A stretch of 64,000 nucleotides of DNA from Trichoderma breve (taxonomy: Eukaryota; Ascomycota; Sordariomycetes; Hypocreales; Hypocreaceae): the NCBI RefSeq assembly GCF_028502605.1, contig NC_079233.1, forward strand, positions 5,890,001 through 5,954,000, written 5' to 3'. Made by a program: the position numbers and the translations under genes. A model generated the notes under the pieces. The model was not told the origin of the DNA and made no database searches. It saw only the letters and a list, made by a program, of their open reading frames with translations. Below are positions 12,993 through 22,751 of the stretch, piece after piece (position 1 is the first letter of the stretch; the number at the start of each line of letters is the position of its first letter).

Positions 12993-13921
12993 TGCGGTAC
13001 TGTGATTTAGCGGTGAATTGTGTTGGGGATTTTGATTAGAGGAGAGAAAGGGACAGAGAGAGAGAGGAAGGATATGTGGGATATGGAGGGGATATTATGT
13101 AGTGAATGTGGTTATGCAAGGACGATGCTTGGATTTGGTGTAGTGACGAGGCGAGCTAATTGACTTAGTAAATAGTCGCAGCATTAGTAGCTGCATCACA
13201 TCATCACATGCAGGTCGGCGGGTGAATGGGCGTATAGTAAACAACTAACACGGTACAAAGCAATTAAGCAAGCGCCACTTATCAATTCACCGCCGGAGGA
13301 AGCGAGAATAGCTTGGTTGGATCAAGTGAAACCCGGCATTTGCCTTGTTTGTCGAAAAGTCCAGGTGATTTGATTTCGTGGGGATGGTTATAGTGGCGGG
13401 GACGGATCTCGGGTTCGGGGTACGGGATATCCATCCTCGGGGCTTGAATTTGTGTTGAGAAGGATTGCTTTTATAATAAGAAGTAGAAAATTTAGACGGT
13501 ATATGATAACGTATAATGATCTTATACGAAATTTTATTCAAATATAAACATTGCATATAAAGGCCATCGTCTGCGTCTATTCCAATCCCAAGGCATCAAG
13601 AGCTGCATCTTTTTGTCCAGTGAAGCTGTCACCCACCAAAAAAAGAACGAGCTGCGTATCGATAACGCCACGACGTTCTTAGGTGGGGCTTTGAAAAGAA
13701 GAAAGCCAGGATACCGCCTACCCAAAGCGGACAAGCAATTTCGGCACCACAAGCCATGAGCCTCGGCTTGTCAGCTTGAATGACATATCGGCCATCTCCA
13801 CGGTTGATGATATTCTTACTGTTTTCTTACATCGTTGCGTTTCTTTCAAATCACACCAAATCACACCAATTGACAGGAGTATTCTTTATAATAAACAATA
13901 GAGTTACACTGTGTCATCACT
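12993..13921. other. Divergent promoter region, methyltransferase / SDR
   Basis: No gene is visible. This is a shared upstream region between a minus-strand methyltransferase and a plus-strand reductase. A purine-rich tract precedes the methyltransferase start (about 13035-13075), an AT-rich block lies at 13455-13560, and a short tandem repeat (aaatcacacc, twice) lies near 13849-13869, about 60 bp upstream of the SDR ATG. Confidence 0.5.
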
Positions 13922-14899
13922 ATGGATGTCACTAATTTGTTCAGCGTCAAGGTAAAGTATCCCACTAAAAATCCCCATTGATGCAAGCCAGCTCACCAAC
14001 GCGTTTATAGGGCAAAGTCGTCCTCGTCACCGGAGGCACGTTTTCCTCCCCCAGGCAAAACCCCCAAAGCTAACCCGTTCTTATCTCATCTGCAGGCGCC
14101 AAGGGCATCGGCCGCATGATCGCTGAGGGCTTCGTCGCCAACGGAGCCAAAGTCTACCTCACCGGCCGCGACGCCCCGGCCTGCTCGTCCGCGGCGACGG
14201 AGCTCACAAAGATTGCGCAAAACGGCGGCTCCGCGCACGCCCTGCCCGGCAACCTCCAGGACCTCGCCCAGTGCCAGGACCTCGTGAAGCGTCTCACGGA
14301 GCTCGAGCCCAAGGGCATCCACGTGCTGGTGAACAACGCCGGCGCGGCGTGGGGCGCCGACATCGACTCGTTCCCGGACCACGCGTGGAATAAAGTCCTG
14401 ACGCTCAACCTGCACCGCGTCTTCACCCTCTCGCAGCTGCTGCTGCCGCTGCTGGAGAAGACGGCGACGGCGGAAGATCCGGCGCGGCTGATCCACATTG
14501 GCAGCATCGACGGCATCCGCGTGCCCACCGTGTCCAACATTGCGTACGCCGCTAGCAAGGCCGGCTTGCACCACATGTCCAATGTCCTGGCCAAGGAGCT
14601 GGGCCCGCGGAACATTACGAGCAACGTGCTTGCTTGCGGGCCGTTTGCTACCAAGATGATGAAGGCGACGCTCGAGGCGGTTGGAGATTACGTTCGGAGC
14701 GAGGCGCCGTTGCGTAGGATCGGTACGCCTGAGGATGTGGCGGGAGCCAGTTTGTTCTTGGCGAGCCGAGCTGGGTGAGTAATTTCTTTTACGTGTTTGT
14801 GAGTCGAGGCGAGACTAACTTTGGTGTGAATTCAGAGCGTTCTGTAACGGCGCGTTGATCCGGGTGGACGGCGGTGTGTCCCATGTATCCAAGCTTTAA
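13922..14899 (+). CDS. Short-chain dehydrogenase/reductase
   Basis: Four exons: 13922-13951, 14011-14035, 14096-14774 and 14836-14899, joined to 265 aa. The classical SDR signature is complete: NADP(H)-binding TGGAKGIG (17-24), NNAG (98-101), Asn123, Ser155 and the YAASK motif with Tyr169 and Lys173. The C-terminus GAFCNGALIRVDGG is typical of 3-oxoacyl-reductase-like members. The substrate is unknown; homologues are often labelled rhamnolipid-type 3-oxoacyl reductase without experimental support. Intron 1 is 13952-14010 and intron 3 is 14775-14835, both GT-AG. Intron 2 (14036-14095) must begin with GC to keep the TGGAKGIG frame, which makes it a GC-AG intron. The 25-nt second exon is a micro-exon. 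Confidence 0.9.
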
Positions 14900-15560
14900 A
14901 CGGGGACATGTACGATTTTATTACTGCAGTGCTTTGATTCACAAGCGATGTCACGCAGACCAAGCAAGAGAGATGGCGATTAATTCAAGGAGGCGTCCAT
15001 GACAGCCTCGTACAAATTCCATTAGCGTAGGGCGGGTATTTATAGCTGGCTATATATATGCAATGTGAGAGGGAAAATGATAAGAAAAGATGACAGGGGG
15101 GAAATAATAAAAAAAAAAACAATGAAATCCCAACACAGCAGCCGTGTATATGTACAAAAGTCCAGACCTCCCTGTAGACCAACACCGTCCCATCCATCTG
15201 ATAGAACCCATTAACCAAGTATAAAAGAGACAGCACAAAGACTGAGCGCGCACCACTTTCTGACGCCGAAATCTCCCGTGTATATGGAATGACAATAAAG
15301 CAAGGTGTATCGCAACGGGGAAAAGGAACCAAGTTTATGAAAACCCAGATCATGCTTGTGAAAAAACAAAGACGGCCATCTCAGCATCGCACTCTTTCGT
15401 ACCCGTAGCGCCCAGCAAGCCGAGCCGAAGATTGACAAAGTCCGTCTCTTCGGCCGACATATTTCTCAGCATAGGCGTATCTTGGCGGCGAAGAATGATT
15501 TGAAAAAGAGATATGAGATGACGACAAAGCCCGGATAGATATTTTGGATGATCCGTCAAA
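14900..15560. other. Convergent 3' region, SDR / small unknown gene
   Basis: The genes on either side run toward each other, so this should hold both 3'-UTRs. It includes an A-run near 15108-15121. I see no gene. Confidence 0.5.
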
Positions 15561-15791
15561 TCAGATATTGAAATCCGCAAAGTCGCGCACCATGACGGCG
15601 GCCTGCGCACGCTTAGCAGCCTCGGCGACGAGGGTAAAGTCCTTGAGGAAGGGCTCGGTCGAAGGGGCCTTTGTCTGGACGGGGGCCGGGACCATGATGG
15701 CGGCGGACGAGCTGGGAGATTGCCTGGTGGATGAGGATGATGAAGAGGAGGCGCTTGAGGCGGCGTTGAAAGCGGAGGAGGCGTCCATCAT
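15561..15791 (-). CDS. Small protein of unknown function (75-76 aa)
   Basis: I do not recognise this protein. It opens with two adjacent ATGs (15791 and 15788). A Ser/Ala-rich, probably disordered half contains a run of seven serines (about residues 16-22). A non-repetitive C-terminal part follows, with FLKDFTLVAEAAKRAQ and ending VRDFADFNI. That part is amphipathic and helical in character and looks like conserved coding sequence, unlike the surrounding DNA. The start has a good context (ACCATCATG) after a CA-rich leader. No signal peptide or membrane segment is seen. It may be a real small nuclear or cytosolic protein, or the last exon of a longer gene, though I saw no convincing upstream exon. 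Confidence 0.5.
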   Translation of the reverse strand: MMDASSAFNAASSASSSSSSSTRQSPSSSAAIMVPAPVQTKAPSTEPFLKDFTLVAEAAKRAQAAVMVRDFADFNI

Positions 15792-18672
15792 GATGGTGGT
15801 GATGGTGTTTGTATTTGAGGATTTTTTGAGAATGTTGTTGGTTGTTGTATGTAAGAGCGGCGATGATGAAACCCAAAGACCGAGGGTAAAAGCGACGCAG
15901 GTTCTGGCTAAGACGTGGAGAAAAATATGGGGGATCTGCGCTGGGGGGAACGTTGATCGTTACGAGTCGAGTGTATTCCCAGGTTATGACGGACTGACTC
16001 CGGGGGGAGTGTGGAAAGCGACGGCTTTTTATCCTGGACAGGGCGCTTTTTTGGATGAATTCAGCCGGGAAGAAGCTGGAGCTCTTTCGTGTGCCTAGTG
16101 ACACTTTATTGCGTGGTGTGTGTGTGTCTGGTGGGGGGTCGGCTGCAAGCAAAATCCTAATGAATCAATGTCTCACTTTTTTGGTGGTTTATTGTCCCCC
16201 TTTGTCTAAAAGCGATGAGAACGAAGAAAAGGATTGGATGGTTGATGGAGAAATTTCAAGGAGAGATAAATGGGGGGAGTGTGATGGATTCAAGTTCGGG
16301 AAAAGAAGGGGAATAGAGCAGTCTTTATCTACGGAATGGAACTTGTAACGAGTTCTGGATTGCCGGCAATGAATAGCGGACAGCGGACAGTGGGGGGGAA
16401 TTAATTCGGGTCGGTTTTCTTACGATGGACTTGGTTCTCACGCACGGTTATGACGACAGCGCCAGCCGCTAGCACGGGAGTACTTGAGCAGCGGTTTTAC
16501 GGGGGAAAGGGACTTTGGGGACATCCGGCCTTGCCTCGGCATGTACATACCGCACCGCTGCCAGATGAAGTGACAGACGGCAGGATGGACGAGTCAATGG
16601 GAGATGATTTATGGGGAGATGCTATTTTCACTGATTCATTCATTTTGTTTTGCTTCCGAGTGAAGTGATCTCTTTGGGGGAGGAGAGGGGAATGTTGAAC
16701 ATCTGGTACTGTACTGCTTACTGGACCGAGTTCATAAGCGTATCGACACATGAATAAGAACAAGCACAAGCACAAGAACAAGACAGTGACAAACCCCACG
16801 TCTTCAACCGCGTCTTACAGGCAAGTATCAGCGGGTGCTAGAGGTGTCTGCTAACCAAGTCGGTGCTTGTACCGGCCAATAGTAGCGAGTGGGGGTGATT
16901 CGACGTCCATTCACAACACCGACTGTTTGTCATAACCGCATTTATTCACTTGCATTTCTGTACAGGTGCTCTGCTTGGATTCGTGCAATTTACTGTCACA
17001 ACTCGGCTGCCGTGACACGCCGGTGGCTCGGCCGAATGAGACGAGGCCACATTGTCCGTCTCTTGCATGAGTCCGTGGGCAAATGGGACGATATCTACCT
17101 TACCTTGCACAGTACATGTGTAAGAAAAAGTGAAAGGCGAGCCTAGAAAAACGATCGGATAAACCGAACCCGATCTTCGGAGCACAGCAGCCAACAGCAT
17201 TGAACAAGAGCAGAGCAGGACGGGTTGACGGGACTACTGTAGGCAGAAGCATTTTCCATACAGTATCCTCTCACAAACTTTGACTAGCCTCGTTACTTCT
17301 TATGCTAGATTAGTAGCAAACAAGCCAGACTAGAAGCGATCTGCGAATGGGCTGGACCCAATCCAGGGTCTCCTCGGACGTCCCTGCATCTCAAGTGTTC
17401 AGGGTCTGCGCTGTGCTGTCTTTTGCCTTGCCTTGCCAGGCCCTGCACGTGCATGAGCCTCTAAACTCCGTCCACTGCAACACCTTGCAAAACTCCATAC
17501 CTGTTGGTACGGTATCCATTGATCTGTATGAGACCAAAAACAGCCTCCAAAGACAGCAATACACATATACTCAAATAACAAGCCTAAACAACGAATCGCG
17601 CAAGGAGCGGTGAGAGCGATATTACTATCCCCAATTCCCGAAACTAAATCTGGAAAATGGAGATTTGGGGTGAGGAGGCGACCCAGGGAAAAAACTTAAG
17701 CAGCTGAGCCAACCACGGAAACCCTTGGACGCCCCCCTCTCTCTCTCGTGTTAGTGTGGAGGGAAAATGGAGTTTGACGAAACGAACGATATGCTTTATC
17801 TAGGGCCGATTGCAAAGGGGTGAGAGAGAGAGAAAAAACGAGACCAACACATGCGTTCACACGACTCGTACGGCCGTCTTTCTCGGCTTTGTTTCTTACC
17901 CTCCCCTCCCTTGATCGTGTTGCATGGTACATGATACGGGCTGCAGCAGCTGTGGGTTGCAAGCTACTGTAGACTGCCCGTCCATGACCTGATTTCTGAT
18001 GCCGTGCTCGACAATCACGATATTATGCTGGCACGTAGCTGGCACCAAGCAGCTTCACCACCCAGCATCGAGTGATATGTTCAACACCATCTTCATCGCC
18101 CAAATATGTCCGATAACCCCCGATGCACCATCCAAATACATACTCAAATCTGTATTACAAGCAACAAAATGAATCGGGAAAAAAACAGAGACCCTTGAAG
18201 TTCCCCCCCCACTCGGCGCCCGTCAATCTGCCTCTACCGCCCCACTCCCCCAACAAGAAGAAGAAAAAGTTTCCTTTTGTTCCCAGACATGCAACGTCAC
18301 AGGCTGGGCAAGTTTCTTCCTTTTTTTTGCTCCGAGATTTCTCCCGAACCCAACGCAAGCCGGGGTTGATTGATGGGGACCCCTTCTAGAAGCTCGGCCT
18401 TATTTTTTCCTTCCATTGTCTTTCTTGCTGCCTGGTCTAACTCCCGTTTCGAAACCAACAACGATTCGCTTTCCGACTCAGCCTCAGCCTCGCATCGCCT
18501 CGTCGATTCTAGCTGAAAGAACCCCGAGAACGGAATTAGAAAGAAAGTAAAAAAAAGAGGGGTTGCTCGTTTTGAAACCCATCATCCCCCCAATTAACCC
18601 TCTCCAATACCATCCCTCACACACCCCGCCTCGGTATCTGGAGTATCAAACCCCGGACTCTCTCTCCGCCAC
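15792..18672. other. 2.9-kb intergenic region
   Basis: Upstream region of the small unknown gene (minus) and the metaxin-like gene (plus). All open frames are short and without recognisable domains. A CT-rich stretch and a clean leader precede the ATG at 18673. I see nothing else I can name. Confidence 0.5.
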
Positions 18673-19783
18673 ATGGCCGGCCCCCCGTCTCGCCCCGGCT
18701 GGTTCGCCGTTCCGGCCCCCGTCCGCGAGCTGTTCAAGATCTTCCCCTTGACCACCTTACCGGCCGAGTCTCTGCCCGAGCAAGCTCCCGAGAGAGCGCG
18801 TGTACGACCGAGTCTGTATGTCTTTGCGCGGACGCTGGAGGATGCTCGCAGCGGCCGGCCGAGTTTCAATCCTCAGTGCTTGAAGTGGCAGGTAAGCAAG
18901 CATACAACTCGGCTCTTCGACACCAATGACAACATCGTGTAATTGCTCGTCATCTTAAACTAACACCCTGATCCAACCAACCAGACATTCCTCCGTATAG
19001 CCGGCGTAGACGTCCACCTCGTCCCCTCCAACAACCACGCCTCTCCCTCCGGCGCATTGCCCTTCCTCCTCCCCCCAACAACACCAACATCCACCCCAGA
19101 GAAGCAATCATCGACGACACATCCAACCAGCAATGCCGTAACAAAACCAACAGTCCCCCTCACGGGCTCAAAAATCCACCGCTACGCCAAAGACAACTCC
19201 CCCAGGGAAACAACAACCTTCTGCGACACTCCCCCCTCCCGCACCGAAGCCTACGAAGCTCTCCTATCACAAAACCTTCGTCCCGCATGGGTAATGTCCC
19301 CATCTTCATAACACAAAGCCCCTCTTCATAGCTAACCTGTTATATTCTAAAAAGCTCTACGCCCTCTACCTCCACGACGCAAACACACCCCTCCTCAAAT
19401 CCCTCTACCTCCCCCCCTCGCCCATCCTCTACCTCCCCTCCCTCCACACCCTCCGCAACGCCGCCACCGACGAGATCCTCAAAACCACCCGCCGCAGCCT
19501 CGTCGATCCGCGCCAGCTCCTCGTCGACGCCACTGACGCCCTGCGCTCGCTCTCCGCACTGCTCACTGATAACGACTGGTTCTTCGGCCAGTCTGAACCG
19601 GGCCTGTTCGATGCCGAGGTGTTTGCCTACACGTATTTGATCCTCGACGAGGCGTTTGGTTGGGCTGATGACTATTCGCTTGCGCAATGTCTGGCCAAGT
19701 TTGACAATCTGGTCGAGCACAGGAGAAGGTTGTATGAAAGGTGTTGGCCCGAGGCGCTGGGAGAAAAAGTAAATACAAATTAA
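18673..19783 (+). CDS. Metaxin-like outer-membrane import protein (Sam35-like)
   Basis: Three exons, 18673-18891, 18985-19290 and 19355-19783, joined to 317 aa; all junctions are phase 0. Introns are 93 nt (branch CTAAC) and 64 nt (GCTAAC), both GT-AG. The N-terminal part reads LYVFARTLEDARSGRPSFNP...CLKWQTFLRIAGVDV and SNNHASPSGALPFLLP, which matches the thioredoxin/GST-N-like domain of fungal metaxins. The C-terminal part (DNDWFFGQSEPGLFDAEVFAY) matches the GST-C-like domain. Such proteins sit on the mitochondrial surface in the SAM complex and help insert beta-barrel proteins. I favour Sam35 over Sam37 from overall look; that choice is inference. The ATG has a strong context (CCACATGGCC). 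Confidence 0.82.
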
Positions 19784-20381
19784 AGCACTCCTGCAATGTA
19801 CAATAAATAAACACCATCCAAAGTAAAAGAGCAAGATGCTCTTTCAGAAAAAGCGAGTGTAGCTCATCAATGCATCCAATCAAGAAGCCATAAAATCAAC
19901 CAGACCCTCGCCCACTCGTCTTCAATAATACATTGGCTCTATCTGATTAGAAGCTCAAATGTCACTAATCCAAGAGATCAACCCAGCCCGTTCCCTCATC
20001 CCACCTATCATGACACCTCTCCTTGTAGCTTATACACAAAGGCCCCAAGCTTCCTGCACCGCAATCACGCATCAGCCATTAATTTGACCCGTGCCCATTT
20101 CTCCATTGACGGTGGGTGAACGCATTGCGTTCGCTTGCTACCGGATTCCCAAATCTAAACGCCTAAAGCAACCAAAAGAATGAAAGAGGGGAGGTGGGGG
20201 AGGGAAAAAAGGTGAAGCAAACTTGAGATAAGAGAGAGGAGAAGAAGAGAAGAGGGAGAAAAAAAACCATCCTAGCACCAAAAACTCCAAAGATGCGAAA
20301 AGCCACACGAGAAGCAGCTTCAAAAAGGGACGAGGAGGGAAAATTTGCTGTGCCGATGAACGTCTCGGCAGGGTCGTTTCT
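19784..20381. other. Convergent 3' region, metaxin-like / RanBPM-like genes
   Basis: Holds the 3' ends of two genes running toward each other. A purine-rich tract lies at 20183-20267. No gene is seen. Confidence 0.5.
19802..19811 (+). terminator. Probable poly(A) signal of the metaxin-like gene
   Basis: Two overlapping AATAAA hexamers (19802-19807 and 19806-19811) lie about 20 nt past the stop codon. Confidence 0.45.
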
Positions 20382-22751
20382 TCACACCTGTTGAGACGGT
20401 TGAATGCTATCTACCACATCCTGCAGCGAGACAAACGCTCCTGGGCCGCCATCCTTTCGTAATTCTTCCAGCAGCACGCTGGTCTGCGCATATAGCGTTT
20501 CCAGCGATGCTCGTGATGACTTCCCCAGCGATGCTACATGGCTCATGTTAGATGTAACTTCGAAAGCGTAGACAAGGAGAAAACCCACATAGTATAGCAG
20601 AGTTCAGCTCTTCTGCAACCGTCACCCGCCCTTTTCCATCCAACAGGTGGCTAACCTGCGGCTCCTTAAGCGGATTTTTGTATGCCACCAAGGCCCAGAT
20701 TTCGTTCAGCGACTTGCTAATCTCCTTCCTAGGGTCGTTGGCAAACTCGGCCTGCAAGGCCTTGCCATAGCTTAGCATCTTACTTTCCAGCTTGGTCAGC
20801 TCTGCACCATGATCCCCTCCATCTGTCTCCATGTTGTCTCCCCATCCGTGGCTGCCGTTGACATCCAAGTCCATCTCTTGGCCCAGCTCAGTGCCCCTTT
20901 TGGCGTCGTACTTTATGCTCAGCTCGGCAGCCCTTCGCACCATTTCGATGAACTTGCGACACCGTAGCTTGAAGTATACCTGCTCATTGTCGCGAAGAAC
21001 TTGCGGATAATACGTATTGGTGTAATCGAGCGCTTGGTCTATTTCTCCATCGAGTATCGCTCGCCGAATTCCTAACCAAAGTGTCAACAAAGACTTGACA
21101 GGGACCCATTCTGATAAAAGGCGGCATCAACTTACGTTGTCTGTTATTTGCGTCCTCATCGTCCTTGATGTTGAGGCCGTCCACTGTCACGTTTGGATTT
21201 AGGTTCAGGGCCTCCTTTTGCAGCTTCATATCCTCTGCAAAAGCCCTCGCCGTCTCCACATAGCCATCGTGTTGGAGAAACTGCAGCACCAGCGCTTGAA
21301 TGAGATCCGTCTCGTTCATGCCAGGCTCAAGGTGCGAAGTGTCTGCCAACTGAATTGCGTTCTGGATGTTTTCTCGTTGTTCCTGTTACACGCCGTGTTA
21401 GTGTCCTCTTGTGCAATTCGCCGAGACATGAAAAAGGTAAGGTGGCTTTTGTGCGTACATTCATCATGTCATCAATGTTAAAGACAAATGGTGACTGCCC
21501 AAAATTGACGGAAATTTCCTCGCCCTGCTTTTTAAGGCTGATGGTCGGGTATAAACTGCTCCGGGTGACGTCGTGAAATGCGACCCCTGTTTGGTTTCAA
21601 GCATGTCTCGTTAGCTATTTATTGCAGATATGCGGGCGGCACCGTGGACAGTTCGCAAACACGTACCAAGCATCTGTCCGTTTTTGGTGAAGAATGCTGT
21701 GTGGTCTCGAAAGTTGACTCCGCACCCGATCACGTCACCGCTGTTAAACACCGGGCCAAAAGGCCTGCCAATGTTTTGGCCTGTAAAACACCGGCCGTCG
21801 TCACCGTGATATCCCCAAGATTCCGGCTCCCAACCGACGGGCCGTGATAATGCTGCGTTTCTGGTAGAAAATCCAACCGCAATCGTCGTGCTAAGTGCCG
21901 CGGTTAGTGGTATGCTCATCAACTGCATGGCCCGCCTCAAAAAGAAGGAGGGGGAGAAATCTTATTACATACTCGTCTCGTTTGCCCGAAATAATCTGCA
22001 CCTCGTAGTAGTATATTCCACATTGGGGAGGCATGAAATTATCTGCTCGGATAGCACTAGCCTCATGATCGCGCTCGTGGTGGCTCTTAGGTCCAGCATA
22101 TTTGAGCCCGAGCAAGTTTGGCGTCACCTCTATCGACTGCCACATATCGCCTGGGTTCCAGTGGATCGGCAGAGGGGCCAGACTGTCATCTCCATCATAC
22201 GGCGTCCTCTCCAAGACGGAGTGCAGTATGCCTCTATGTGAGCCAGGAGGTAGGGGTGTCGTGCTAAGACCCGGAGTGCTGAGATCCTGCCCATCTCCTT
22301 TGGTCCGCTTGCCCTCCTTCTGAGCTTCTAGCTTGGTATTGTACGCCTCCTCCAACTTCTGAACGTATGTCGACCCCCTGAGATACGAGGGCACAAAGAA
22401 CCGATCGTCACTGGAATCCACAGAAAAGATGTCAAATGCTCGAGAAAAGGACGGCAAACTGCCGGTCGGCCGCCATACGTTGGCCATGTCGCCTTGAGTT
22501 ACCGGGTTATCCATTTCAGTCGAGGTTGCGGCCGGCGCAGGCCCTAGACGGAGCGAAGGATCGAGGAGCAATTCACCGTTGGCGTCTAGCACGGATGTTC
22601 GAGCGGGGTGCGTATAAAAGTTGTAGCTGCCTCCCTCGCCGGGAGGAACGGGGTCGTGTGTGGACGTATATTGGTGTTGGTAATCGAGGGATTCAGCAGA
22701 CGATTCCGAGTCTGTGAAACCAGATGAGCCATGCGGTTCCGGACTAGACAT
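20382..22751 (-). CDS. RanBPM/Gid1-like SPRY-LisH-CTLH protein
   Basis: Six exons (minus strand): 22751-21973, 21890-21667, 21586-21459, 21382-21136, 21071-20589 and 20533-20382, joined to 670 aa. The five introns are 55-82 nt with GT-AG ends. Domain order: a Ser/Pro-rich N-terminus; a SPRY domain (about 190-350; IYYYEVQIISGKRD ... GWEPESWGYHGDDGRCF ... VIGCGVNF); LisH (about 401-433; DLIQALVLQFLQHDGYVETA); CTLH (about 460-515; AILDGEIDQALDYTNTYYP); and a CRA region to the end. This is the architecture of RanBPM and yeast Gid1/Vid30, the scaffold and substrate-receptor platform of the GID/CTLH E3 ligase that degrades gluconeogenic enzymes. An in-frame ATG 37 codons upstream (22862) would add a hydrophobic leader; I prefer the ATG at 22751 because that extension is pyrimidine-rich leader-like DNA. 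Confidence 0.9.

Noticed and set aside
14086..14654. Antisense ORFs over the SDR
   Set aside because: Shadows of the GC-biased SDR exon; no homology.
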